Positions 17,315 to 25,481 are shown, numbered from the stretch's first letter. The stretch: 37,930 bases of DNA from Vulcanimicrobiota bacterium (GCA_028287565.1 JAQBPK010000203.1:1-37930); one strand, 5' to 3'. The notes: generated by a model not told the origin, from the letters alone. Numbers and translations are program-made.

Positions 17315-18589
17315 ATGAGCTGTACCGACACGCCCTATCCCTGCCCGGTGCACGAGTACGCGCTCAGGCAGTCGCGCCAAGTCGAGCCGGATGCGAGCTA
17401 TTGGAACTATTGCCCGCAACTGCGGTTGATCTCGATCGAAGAACTCACCGAGATCACCGACGACCCAAATCATCCGGGCTATTTCCCGCCATACCCGGAC
17501 CCGTGCACGGCGCCGGGCAAGGCAGAGATCGAGCGCGAGATACAAGAGCTGCTGGATCTGCAGCACTTGCGAGACGAGCCGTGCAGCCTGGAGCTTTCCG
17601 CGCACGGAGAGTACGCGCTCACGGACTCGCCGTGCAAGCCGCGGCCGAAGCTACCGCATGCATTCGATTACCGAGCGCCGATCAGCAAGCTGCTAAACTT
17701 GCAACCGTTCGCGCTCGGCGCCGTGCTGGTGAACCGCTTTCCGGGAGAGCGGATCATCCACACCGGGCGTGGCATGGCGCGCGCCGTGGAGATGGAGACG
17801 CCCGGGCTGCATCATCGCCACGCGCTGAACTACCTGATGCGCACTCGCACGTCGTGGTCTCCGCCACGACAGGCGCTGGTATGGGCCGCGCTCGACGTCG
17901 GGCTTGCGAGCGCGTTGCAGGCTGCGTGGTACTACAAGTGGCTGAGCTCACGGCCGTACACGTCACGGCGAGAACGCCCGATTGAGTATTCCGCGCGCAA
18001 CAACAGCGGTTTGCACGTGCTGTTCGATCACCCCGACGAGTTGAACCCGACGTACTCCACGTGTCCCGAGGCGCGTCCATCGTGCGGCCCCGCGAGCATC
18101 GCGTTCAGCCCCGGGACTCCGCGGCATCCGGCGTACCCGTCGGGGCACAGCACGTATTCCGGTGCGGCTAGCACGATTCTCGGCTACTTCTTCGGCAATG
18201 ATCACACGCCGGAGTTTCTCCGGCTCGGCACACCCGCGACGATGATCGGCGAAGAAGCGCGGCGGATGGCCGACAACATCGGCATGGGGCGCCTCTGGGC
18301 CGGCGTCCACTGGCGTTCCGATCACGAAGCCGGGCTCAAGCTCGGACAAGTGGTTGCGTGCCTGGTGCTGCAGCAGCTCGCCAGCATCTGCGGCGGCGAT
18401 TTCGATCTGTGCCCGCCGGTTCCGAAAACCGTCGCGCAGTGCAAGTGCGAGAAAGACGACTGCCCCGACGACCCGCCGCCGCCATGCATTGATCTCAAGA
18501 AGAAGGCAAAACAGTGCCGCGACAAGTGCAAGCAAGACGACGATCGGGCACTCCCCGCCGTGCCCGGCACACCCGTGACGGCGCCGTAA
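17315..18589 (+). CDS. Vanadium-dependent haloperoxidase / PAP2-superfamily enzyme with Cys-rich tail
   Basis: 424 residues from ATG 17315, preceded by a strong GGAGGGG ribosome site at 17306-17312. The phosphate/vanadate-binding set is present in order: K208 with RP at 213-214 (KWLSSRP), PSGHSTYSG with the histidine at 278, and RLWAGVHWRSD with R326, H332 and D336. This is the PAP2/vanadium haloperoxidase active site. The HPAYPSGHSTYSGAA form is the one usual in bacterial haloperoxidase-like members. No signal peptide is seen. Oddly, the last 60 residues hold seven cysteines (366-405) among many Lys and Asp, like a metal-binding tail. Either halide oxidation or phosphatase activity is possible. 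The 45-bp repeat covers its last codons. Confidence 0.82.
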   Translation: MSCTDTPYPCPVHEYALRQSRQVEPDASYWNYCPQLRLISIEELTEITDDPNHPGYFPPYPDPCTAPGKAEIEREIQELLDLQHLRDEPCSLELSAHGEYALTDSPCKPRPKLPHAFDYRAPISKLLNLQPFALGAVLVNRFPGERIIHTGRGMARAVEMETPGLHHRHALNYLMRTRTSWSPPRQALVWAALDVGLASALQAAWYYKWLSSRPYTSRRERPIEYSARNNSGLHVLFDHPDELNPTYSTCPEARPSCGPASIAFSPGTPRHPAYPSGHSTYSGAASTILGYFFGNDHTPEFLRLGTPATMIGEEARRMADNIGMGRLWAGVHWRSDHEAGLKLGQVVACLVLQQLASICGGDFDLCPPVPKTVAQCKCEKDDCPDDPPPPCIDLKKKAKQCRDKCKQDDDRALPAVPGTPVTAP

Positions 18590-18617
18590 GCCACTCGCGC
18601 GTAACCGAGCCTCCGAC
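18573..18617 (+). repeat. Direct repeat, left copy
   Basis: Matches 24922-24970 with one mismatch and a 4-base gap. The final 27 bases (18591-18617) are identical to 24944-24970. The two copies are in the same orientation about 6.35 kb apart. The left copy spans the last codons and stop of the haloperoxidase gene. Possible boundary marks of an inserted segment, or a dispersed intergenic element. Confidence 0.8.
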
Positions 18618-18773
18618 CTGCATGAGCGGCTCCCCGTCGGGGGTCGCATGACTTGCCGCGGGCCGCCGCGCGCGAAATGGCGAAGAAGCAAGCAGTTTGA
18701 GAGCGGACGAGACATTTTCCGGGACGCAGCATCGTTCCACGGGCAGATTTTCCAGAGGCCGGCGGGTGAGGCA

Positions 18774-19838
18774 GTGCACATTCGAGGGTTAGCGGCGCGT
18801 GCGCTCGGCCTGGTGCGCTTCGGGAATTGGTGGACGCACAAGATCCCGCCGTTGTTGCTCGTCGTCTATGTCGAGCTCATTCGCCGGCACGCGCCGCTCG
18901 GCGCGTCGGTGGCTGCGATATGCGTCTTGGTGTTCTGCGTCTCGTGCGTCGCGGCGTACGGGCACGTCGTGAACGACTGGTGCGATATCGCGGACGACGA
19001 GCGGGCCGGAAAGCCGAACGCGATGCGCGACGTCCGCGTGGTTCAACGGGCTGCTCTGTGCGTCGGATTGCTTCTTGCCGGCTTCGTCGTCTTGGCCCCG
19101 TTCTCCAACGCTTGGCCCGCGCGCATCGCGCTCGCGGTGAACTATCTGTGGCCGACGCTCTATTCCATACCGGGCGTCCGGCTGAAGGAACGCGGGCTCC
19201 TGGGAGTCCTCAGCGACGCTGCCGGCTCGCACATCACACCGACGCTCTTCGCGCTCGCGGTCGCAGGCTTCTTCGTCCCCGGTCCCGCGAACGCCGTGGT
19301 TTTCGCGGCGCTGCTGCTATGGGCGACGGTCCTCGGAATCAAGGGAATCCTGTACCACATGATCGCCGACAGAGCGAACGACGAGACGGCTGGAGTCGAC
19401 ACCTTCGTCGCCACGTTCGACGTGAGCCGGTTGTTCGCAGTGCTGGCTCGATACAATCTGTTGGTGGAGTTGCCGGTCAGTATTGTGTTGACGGTCGTCG
19501 TCGCCGCTTTTCTGCCGCTGGCCGTCGCGGCGCTCGTCGTGTACCTGGCGCTGGAAAGTACGAAGTACGCGCTCGGCTTCGAGTTCGCGGTCAGCAGCGA
19601 CGCGCGGTTGCGCCGAGCGAGCGTGCCGTTTGCCAACGAGATGTTCTACACCCTGTGGCTTCCGCTCGCAGCCGCTGTTCAGCTTGCGCTTCACAGCGTT
19701 TGGTTCGCTTGGCTACCATTTGTTCACGGACTGCTTTTCCAGCAGCAGATCGCCGTTCAGATCGGCGACACGCGTGCGGTCATCAGCCAGCTCAAAGCAC
19801 GGTTCAGCCATCTGCGATCGAGGCGCATACACCGTTGA
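18774..19838 (+). CDS. UbiA-family prenyltransferase
   Basis: Integral membrane enzyme with about eight to nine membrane segments that transfers a prenyl chain to an acceptor. From the GTG at 18774 it has 354 residues; an ATG at 18648 would add 42 residues without family likeness, so the shorter form is preferred but not certain. The first Asp-rich motif, VVNDWCDIADDERAGKPN, lies near residue 65. A second segment, RLKERGLLGVLSDAAG, and the later YHMIADRANDETAGVDTF are typical of the polyprenyl and chlorophyll-synthase-like branch. The acceptor cannot be named. Context: a haloperoxidase gene before, a glycosyltransferase and a cyclase-like gene after, on one strand. Confidence 0.85.
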   Translation: MHIRGLAARALGLVRFGNWWTHKIPPLLLVVYVELIRRHAPLGASVAAICVLVFCVSCVAAYGHVVNDWCDIADDERAGKPNAMRDVRVVQRAALCVGLLLAGFVVLAPFSNAWPARIALAVNYLWPTLYSIPGVRLKERGLLGVLSDAAGSHITPTLFALAVAGFFVPGPANAVVFAALLLWATVLGIKGILYHMIADRANDETAGVDTFVATFDVSRLFAVLARYNLLVELPVSIVLTVVVAAFLPLAVAALVVYLALESTKYALGFEFAVSSDARLRRASVPFANEMFYTLWLPLAAAVQLALHSVWFAWLPFVHGLLFQQQIAVQIGDTRAVISQLKARFSHLRSRRIHR

Positions 19839-20020
19839 AACGCGACGCGATAAAGGGTAACGCTGATCCGCTTGCCTGCTGCGTTTGCGGGCTGGACCGG
19901 CCGTCCGGCGAGTATCGCCCGAAAGAAGCGCGTAGCCGTGCAGAGCCGATTCGCGGTACGGCCTCGCCGGGACGCTGAGTCCAGGGTCTACGCTTGGTGA
20001 CCTTCACAACCCGAGTGTGG

Positions 20021-20040
20021 CCGGCCGGCGCTCCGGCCGG
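20021..20040 (+). other. Strong GC hairpin between the UbiA and glycosyltransferase genes
   Basis: CCGGCCGG, a CGCT loop, then CCGGCCGG: a perfect 8-bp stem in the 277-bp gap between the prenyltransferase stop and the glycosyltransferase start. No T-run follows. It may end the upstream transcript or affect expression of the next gene. I see no gene in the rest of the gap. Confidence 0.4.
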
Positions 20041-20115
20041 TGTTCCGCGCCGCAAGCTCGAAGCACGGATCGAACTCGTGACGTCAATTCGCACACTTTT
20101 GGTCTCTGTACGCGC

Positions 20116-22149
20116 TTGAAAATCGTTCATATTGGTGATTCGGACAGCGGCGGGGGCGCCGCTCATGCGATGTCCCGGCTGCACGAAGCGCTGCGACGGC
20201 TCGGCGTCGATTCGCGTCTGCTCGTGCGGAACAGTCCTGCGCCCGGAACTGCGGTCCAAACGATAGGAACCCGCGGCGACGCGGACGATCTGTTCCCGGC
20301 AGTACGCGAAGCGGTCGTTCGGCAATACGTGGAACTGAACCGCACGAGCATAACGAACACCCATTTTTCGCTGCACATCGACGGAGCCGACGTATCGCGC
20401 GTGCCGCTCGTTGCGTCGTCGGACATCGCGCATCTCCACTGGACCGGATCGTTCCAAGCACCCGCCGACGTCCGGGCGCTTCTGGACGCCAAACCGGTCG
20501 TTTGGACGCTGCACGACCTGGAGCCGCTCACCGGGGGATGCCACTTCCCCGCCGGCTGTGAAGGATACACCGGCGATTGCGCGGGCTGCCCGCAGCTCGT
20601 TCGCGATCCGTTCGAGGTCACCGCCACGACATTGAGCGACAAGAAGACGCTTTGGGCAGGCGGTCGGCCGACGTTCATCGCGCCCTCGCGGTATATGGCG
20701 GAACGTGCGCGGCGCAGCGCCGTAGCGCAATGTGCGGCGGCTTCGATCGTTCACATTCCGTACGGCATCGACGTGGATAGGTTCCGCCCACAGCCCAAGG
20801 CCGCCGCCCGGCGCGCGCTGGGCCTGCCGGTGGACGGAACATACGTGCTCTGCGGTTCGAATTACAACGCGGAGCAGCGCAAAGGCCTGCGTTTCCTCGA
20901 CGGCGTCCTGGCTGCCGCAACAGCTCGTTCCCGGCCGGATTCCTCGAAGCTGACGCTTTTGACCGTCGGCGAGCCGAAACTCGACCTTCACGACGCCGAC
21001 GGCGCCGGCGTCATCCAGCTCGGGCGCGTCTCGGTAGACCTGATGCCGTCGGTCTATGCTGCCGCGGACGTCTTTCTGCATCCGTCGGTCGAAGACAACT
21101 TTCCGCTCATGCTGTTGGAGTCGATGAGCTGTGGGACGCCGGCGATCGCGTTCGATGTCGGCGGCGTAGCCGACATCGTGCAAGACGAGGTGTGCGGCCG
21201 CCTAGCCGCGGCGGGCGACGAGCTTGCCATGGCGGCGGCCTTGTCGTCCCTCGTTCACGACCGCGAAGCACGACAGCGCATGGGCGAGCGCGCGCGTGCG
21301 CACGTCGAAGAGCACTTCAGCGATAGTTCGGTCGCACGACGGCACGCCGAGCTCTATGACGATGTCGCCAAGAACCGAGCTGCGCCGCAAGCGCTCGCAG
21401 GCCGGTCACGACAAACCGGGATCGATGCGATATTTCCGCGCTGGTCCGCCGCGTGTCTCGTGCAAGAGATTGCGCTCGCACGCGAGCACGCTATGCAGCT
21501 CAACGAAGAATCGCATGCAAAATCGGAGCACATCGCGGGCCTTCAACGCGAATCTGCGGGCCTGGCGCGGAGCTTAGCCGACCAAAGCCGTCAAGTCCAA
21601 GAGAAAGAAGCGGAGCTCGCTGCGATCCACGAGGTGGCTGAAGAGCGCAAGGCCTTGGCGGACAAACTTCACGCCTCGGCCGCGAGCATCGAAGCGATAG
21701 CGGCGAACCTGCAACGCGAAGTTCGCGAACGGGACGATCTGCTTGGGAAGCTCGAAGCAACGATAGCCGAACAGCGTGCCGAAATCGAGCTGGTCCGTCG
21801 CGAAACGGCGGGGCTTGCGCGGAGCTTGGCCGAGCAAAGCCGTCAAGTACAGGAGAAAGAAGCGGAGCTCGGTGCGATCCACGAGGTGGCCGAAGAGCGC
21901 AAGGCCTTGGCGGACAAACTTCACGCCTCGGCCGCGAGCATCGAAGCCATAGCGGCGAACTTGCAAAAAGAAGTTCGCGAGCGGGACGATCTGCTGGCGG
22001 ATCTCGAAGCGGCGATCGACGAACAGCGCGCCGAAATCGAGCTGGTTCACCACGTCGCTGCCGATCGGCGGGAGCTCATCGAGCATTTGCACCGTGTGGC
22101 CGAGGAGCGAGCAGCCATCATCGACCGGCTCGTCGATGCGCCGCAGTAG
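20116..22149 (+). CDS. GT4 glycosyltransferase with a C-terminal tandem-repeat coiled coil
   Basis: 677 residues from the TTG at 20116, where LKIVHIGDSDSGGGAAHAM matches the normal GT4 start; a GTG at 20083 is possible. Residues about 1-400 are a GT-B fold transferase. It has WTLHDLEPLTGGCHFPAGC and a CAGCPQL cysteine cluster, as in WcaC-like enzymes, and the donor-site EDNFPLMLLESMSCGTPAI. From about residue 450 to the end the protein is a long, charged, helical coiled coil built mostly of two 84-residue repeats (12 heptads each). GT4 enzymes with such tails are unusual; the tail may hold a partner or give oligomers. It is followed 12 bp later by the cyclase-like gene. Confidence 0.88.
   Translation: MKIVHIGDSDSGGGAAHAMSRLHEALRRLGVDSRLLVRNSPAPGTAVQTIGTRGDADDLFPAVREAVVRQYVELNRTSITNTHFSLHIDGADVSRVPLVASSDIAHLHWTGSFQAPADVRALLDAKPVVWTLHDLEPLTGGCHFPAGCEGYTGDCAGCPQLVRDPFEVTATTLSDKKTLWAGGRPTFIAPSRYMAERARRSAVAQCAAASIVHIPYGIDVDRFRPQPKAAARRALGLPVDGTYVLCGSNYNAEQRKGLRFLDGVLAAATARSRPDSSKLTLLTVGEPKLDLHDADGAGVIQLGRVSVDLMPSVYAAADVFLHPSVEDNFPLMLLESMSCGTPAIAFDVGGVADIVQDEVCGRLAAAGDELAMAAALSSLVHDREARQRMGERARAHVEEHFSDSSVARRHAELYDDVAKNRAAPQALAGRSRQTGIDAIFPRWSAACLVQEIALAREHAMQLNEESHAKSEHIAGLQRESAGLARSLADQSRQVQEKEAELAAIHEVAEERKALADKLHASAASIEAIAANLQREVRERDDLLGKLEATIAEQRAEIELVRRETAGLARSLAEQSRQVQEKEAELGAIHEVAEERKALADKLHASAASIEAIAANLQKEVRERDDLLADLEAAIDEQRAEIELVHHVAADRRELIEHLHRVAEERAAIIDRLVDAPQ
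21547..22050 (+). repeat. Two tandem 252-bp repeats inside the glycosyltransferase gene
   Basis: Copy 1 is 21547-21798 and copy 2 is 21799-22050. The period is exactly 252 bp or 84 codons. The copies share long identical stretches, such as the run around GAGAAAGAAGCGGAGCTC at 21601 and 21853, implying recent duplication or ongoing conversion. They encode coiled coil only. Confidence 0.9.
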
Positions 22150-22161
22150 GCCGCGCGTGCG

Positions 22162-23184
22162 ATGACCGCGGGTGTCGGCGCCGCGGCGGCGAGGTTGGAC
22201 GCGGGCGTCGCAAAGGCCGCGACGTTCCTGCGCGAATGTCTGCGGTCCGGGGCGTACGGCCTGGCGTGCATCGGCAGCGACGGCTTGCCGCGCGTGTCGA
22301 ACGACAAAGGCCACGTCTTCGTCGCGGCCTTCATAGCGGAGGCGATGACCGGGCTGTTCGACGAGATCGACCGAACGATCGTGCTGGTCCGAATCCTCTC
22401 CGAGGAGAACGGCGGCCTGTGGGGCTTCGCGCCGCCGATGTCGTTCCACGACGACGCGTTTCGCGTGTTCCACGTCGACGCCGACGACACGGCGTACGTC
22501 CTTCGCACGTTGCGACGGCTCGGCGCGAACCGCAATCCCGAGTGCCTCGCGCGGTTCTACCGCGAGCCCGAGCGGCTGTTCGCCACGTTCGACGCGCCCG
22601 GCCCCACGGCGCTGACAACGGAGCCGTCGCCGCGGCACAACCTCCTCGCGCACCCGGACGTCAACGCGAATGTCTTCCTGGCGCTCCGCGGCACGCACGT
22701 CGAAGGGCTCGTCGACTACGAGCTGCTCTTACGGACGCAGGACGCGAGCGGGTTCTGGCGATCGTACTTCTACCCGAGCCTGCTGTTCGGCACGCTCCTC
22801 GCGCTCGAGGCGATGGACGGCAACCCGGCGCTGCACGGCATTCCGGCGTTCGCGGATGCGACCGCGCGCGCGCTCGCGTTCGTCGCCGGCTCGCAGAACG
22901 CCGACGGGTCGTGGGGCCGAGCGGGCGATCCGTACGAAACCGCGCTCGCCGTCGCCGCGCTCGCCGGCCGTCACGAGCACGATGAGGCAACGCGCCGCGG
23001 CGTCGAGCACCTGCTCTCGACGATGGCGGCGGACGGTTCATGGATGTCGGAGGCGTGCGTGTGGGAGTTCCACGCCGGCGAAACCGACGTGTGGCGCGCC
23101 TACGACCGCCACCGCGCGTACGTCACCGCGCGCTGCACGACCGCGCTACGACGAGCCGCAGGCCAGCTAGCGGCGTTCCCGTGA
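22162..23184 (+). CDS. Short squalene-cyclase/prenyltransferase-like protein with a DxDD motif
   Basis: 340 residues of alpha-alpha barrel repeats. QW-like repeat motifs appear at 192-199 (TQDASGFW), 245-252 (QNADGSWG) and 289-294. Residues 106-111 read DADDTA, the catalytic DxDD of class II terpene cyclases, which start cyclisation by protonation. Full class II cyclases usually exceed 500 residues, so this protein seems to have only one barrel, or two very short ones. It could be a compact cyclase, a partner subunit, or a non-catalytic relative. The position after the UbiA and GT4 genes on the same strand, 12 bp from the GT4 stop, supports an isoprenoid role. Confidence 0.75.
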   Translation: MTAGVGAAAARLDAGVAKAATFLRECLRSGAYGLACIGSDGLPRVSNDKGHVFVAAFIAEAMTGLFDEIDRTIVLVRILSEENGGLWGFAPPMSFHDDAFRVFHVDADDTAYVLRTLRRLGANRNPECLARFYREPERLFATFDAPGPTALTTEPSPRHNLLAHPDVNANVFLALRGTHVEGLVDYELLLRTQDASGFWRSYFYPSLLFGTLLALEAMDGNPALHGIPAFADATARALAFVAGSQNADGSWGRAGDPYETALAVAALAGRHEHDEATRRGVEHLLSTMAADGSWMSEACVWEFHAGETDVWRAYDRHRAYVTARCTTALRRAAGQLAAFP

Positions 23185-23220
23185 CCGCAAGAATGTAGGG
23201 CCTATGCCGAACTCGTGATG

Positions 23221-23247
23221 GGCATCGATCCCGCGTACCACGATGCC
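23221..23247. terminator. Candidate bidirectional terminator hairpin
   Basis: GGCATCG and CGATGCC form a 7-bp stem with a 13-base loop. It lies between the converging cyclase-like gene (ends 23184) and the nuclease gene (ends 23277). No T-tract is seen on either strand, so this is a weak call based on placement. Confidence 0.35.
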
Positions 23248-23276
23248 GGCGTGCTTCATAAGCGTTGGGTCCTCGC

Positions 23277-24890
23277 CTAGTGAGGAAGCGAACACGCTAT
23301 GAGGCGTCGGAACCGCGCGAAGTGCAAAGCGTCGTCCGTGCCCGCTGCAACCAATGCGAACGGTTTCATCGACCAGCGAATGTCGGTGCTCACCACGGCG
23401 GCGGCGCAGTCGCAGAATTTGGCGTCCGGCAAAGCCGCGCGTAGTGCGGGATACGCCACGGTTCGCGATTCGTGCACGATGTGGGCGATCTTCCGATGCC
23501 GCTCACGTGCGAGCGCCTGAGCGATGAACGCCTCTATGCCGGTATCCGTTGCGAGCGCGAAACCGATGCCTTCCTGCTCGCACCATTGTATCGCATGCGA
23601 TATCTTGACGACGTTCTCGTACAGGAACACTTGCCATGCCGGCTTGATCTCGATGAGCAAACCCCGGCCGTCGGCGAGGCGCAGCAGCACGTCCGGATAG
23701 AACGCGCGTTGCGCATCGTCGCGAATGTACGGCAGTGAGAGCGGCTGCTCTTGATACGCGGCGATGTGCGCCGCCGCCGCCTCGAACTGCTCGAACGTAG
23801 CGCGTTCCAGGTACGACTCGAACCAGATCACCCGTTTGTTCAACGCGCTCTCGAACGAGCCGACGTTGTTTTTCGCATCGACCGCACGCGCCGGAATCGT
23901 GCCGACGGGATAGTTTGGGTGAATGCGCTCCGGCCACCACGCTCCGGCAAGCAGCTGGCCGAACCGGACCGCGCGATTGCGTTCGCGCTGCTGTTCGGCA
24001 TGGCGGACGGCGACGTCGTCCTTCAGCCGTTGCGCTTCTGCGTTCGTCAATCCGGCGAGACGGCCAAGGGCGAGGCTCGTCGCCGGGCTATGCTCTGACG
24101 TTTCGGCATGGAACGACGTCTGGAGGGTGTGCAGCACCGTCGCCGCGTCGAGCGCGTCGCGGCGTGAGGAGCCATGATGGAGCAGCGTGTGCGATGCGAT
24201 CCGAAGCGCCGCGGCGGCTGGCCACGCTCCGTCGCGAATCTCGGAGATCGCCTTGTATTCGAGAGCTCGTACCGAACCGCGCTGCATGCCCAGCGCAAAT
24301 GCTGTCCCCTGCTGGGACAACGGAGGATCCTTGAGCCCGAGCCGTGCGGTGAGCACCTCGCGCTGCTCCGAGACCGCGAGACCTGCGATCGCGGCTTCGA
24401 ACAGGCTGAACAGGCCTTCCGCAAGGATCAGCCATGCATCGCGGTCGGTGCGCTCAGGCAATGCCATCAGCTGCGCCAGCGTGACGCCAGCGCGGGCGAA
24501 CTCCGCCAGGACCGCCGGCGTGAGATCGTCACGGAGGCGCGGTGCCGGCGCGGGACGCCGCCGTTTGTAGCCGGGCGCCGGAGGCGGTGCGACTTCAGCC
24601 TCGCGCGGTATCGGTGCATGTCGTGCATCGCCGATCCGGTACTCGTAACCGTGAGCGACGAGCAGCCGGACGACGCGCTCACCCAGCGCGTGCAGCGCCG
24701 CGTCGTACTCGTCGCCGCTGCAGCACAGTTCCGCCCGGATGGTGCTGGCAAACAAGCCGCGCACGACACCGCTTGCGTCCGCGTGCACGGTCAGTATCTG
24801 GTACAGGCGCGCGGAAAGCTCGCCGGACACACCCATGGTCCCCATGCCATACGATTCGGCTCGAACCATCGCCCCGAATAGGGAACCCAC
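23277..24890 (-). CDS. Sigma-region-4-like HTH protein fused to a TnsA-like PD-(D/E)XK nuclease
   Basis: 537 residues. Residues 22-90 form a helical domain I do not recognise, followed by a Pro/Arg-rich linker (93-120). Around 172-220 the pattern EQREVLTARLGL, then QQGTAFALGMQRGSVRALE, ending in YKAISEIRD, resembles region 4 of sigma-70, a promoter-binding helix-turn-helix. The C-terminal domain (about 350-460) is nuclease-like: FESYLER with E359, then YQEQPLSLPYIRD, then FYPDVLL with D400 and LIEIKP with E414 and K416. This is the TnsA N-domain arrangement. No TnsB, TnsC or other transposition gene is nearby. The first codon at 24890 is GTG; ATGs at 24869, 24845 and 24836 are possible. Biological role is unknown: defence, mobile-element or regulatory. 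Confidence 0.78.
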   Translation of the reverse strand: MGSLFGAMVRAESYGMGTMGVSGELSARLYQILTVHADASGVVRGLFASTIRAELCCSGDEYDAALHALGERVVRLLVAHGYEYRIGDARHAPIPREAEVAPPPAPGYKRRRPAPAPRLRDDLTPAVLAEFARAGVTLAQLMALPERTDRDAWLILAEGLFSLFEAAIAGLAVSEQREVLTARLGLKDPPLSQQGTAFALGMQRGSVRALEYKAISEIRDGAWPAAAALRIASHTLLHHGSSRRDALDAATVLHTLQTSFHAETSEHSPATSLALGRLAGLTNAEAQRLKDDVAVRHAEQQRERNRAVRFGQLLAGAWWPERIHPNYPVGTIPARAVDAKNNVGSFESALNKRVIWFESYLERATFEQFEAAAAHIAAYQEQPLSLPYIRDDAQRAFYPDVLLRLADGRGLLIEIKPAWQVFLYENVVKISHAIQWCEQEGIGFALATDTGIEAFIAQALARERHRKIAHIVHESRTVAYPALRAALPDAKFCDCAAAVVSTDIRWSMKPFALVAAGTDDALHFARFRRLIACSLPH

Positions 24891-24921
24891 CGCCCTTATG
24901 TCGCCGGACGGGCAGACTCAG

Positions 24922-24970
24922 CCGTGACGGCGCGGTAAGCGGACCACTCGCGCGTAACCGAGCCTCCGAC
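24922..24970 (+). repeat. Direct repeat, right copy
   Basis: Near-identical to 18573-18617, with four extra bases (CGGA) after GTAAG. It lies about 30 bp upstream of the nuclease gene start and 12 bp from the end of the small gene at 24983. It is not coding in any convincing frame here. Confidence 0.8.
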
Positions 24971-24982
24971 GCTGCGTTCACG

Positions 24983-25306
24983 CTAGCAAGGCCACAGCGG
25001 GCCGGCCTCGATGACGTGCGACTGAACGGCCGCCAAGACGTCGTCCTGGTGCTTGTGCAGCTTCAGCGCGAGCAGAATCTCAGCATGGTCGGCGGCGGCT
25101 TGAAGATCTTCCGCGACGTTTCCGCGGCGGCGAGAAACGGTCGCCAAGAGGATCAGCGACACAAGCCCGTTCGGGCCGCACGAACTCTCGTAAGTAAGAA
25201 ACGCTTCACGCAGGGACTGCTCGGATTTGTTGAGCGCGGCTCGCGTCCAATCGATACCGACGCGGTCGAACAGCTCGGGGGCCTTGAACGGTACGACGTT
25301 CTTCAT
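24983..25306 (-). CDS. Small orphan protein of unknown function
   Basis: 107 residues from the ATG at 25306 (MKNVVPFKAPELFDRVG). It is predicted mostly helical, soluble and acidic-to-neutral, with two cysteines (one in SSCGPNG and one next to the C terminus). No family is recognised. The open frame extends to 25525, but the extra part is Arg/Pro-rich and unlike protein, and the promoter-like signal at 25482-25506 lies inside it, so the shorter start is preferred. The transcript would have a leader of about 170 bases. It could be co-transcribed with the nuclease gene, with the right repeat copy between them. Confidence 0.5.
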   Translation of the reverse strand: MKNVVPFKAPELFDRVGIDWTRAALNKSEQSLREAFLTYESSCGPNGLVSLILLATVSRRRGNVAEDLQAAADHAEILLALKLHKHQDDVLAAVQSHVIEAGPLWPC

Positions 25307-25481
25307 GACGCGTCGCTCGTGCAATGCGGGGTGACCAATGCGAGCGCGTTGAATAGGCGTGATGTCATTCGGTGGCTTCCTCCATCGGGTGACAGGCCTG
25401 GTCGGTGTCTTTAGCACCGATCGGGCCGCTCTGTGTTGTAGCGGATGACGACGCCTGATGCCGCGCGTCCATCCGTCGCTA

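Noticed and set aside
19839-19978. CCVCGLDRPSGEYRP zinc-ribbon-like reading after the UbiA gene
   Set aside because: It is the tail of a frame that runs antithetically through the UbiA gene in another phase. There is only one Cys cluster and no start codon of its own.
21547-22050. CRISPR-like or insertion-sequence repeat
   Set aside because: The repeat is in frame inside a glycosyltransferase gene and encodes coiled coil; no spacers and no transposase.
23277-24890. Complete Tn7-like transposon
   Set aside because: Only a TnsA-like nuclease domain is present. There is no TnsB/TnsC, no terminal inverted repeats and no guide-RNA genes.
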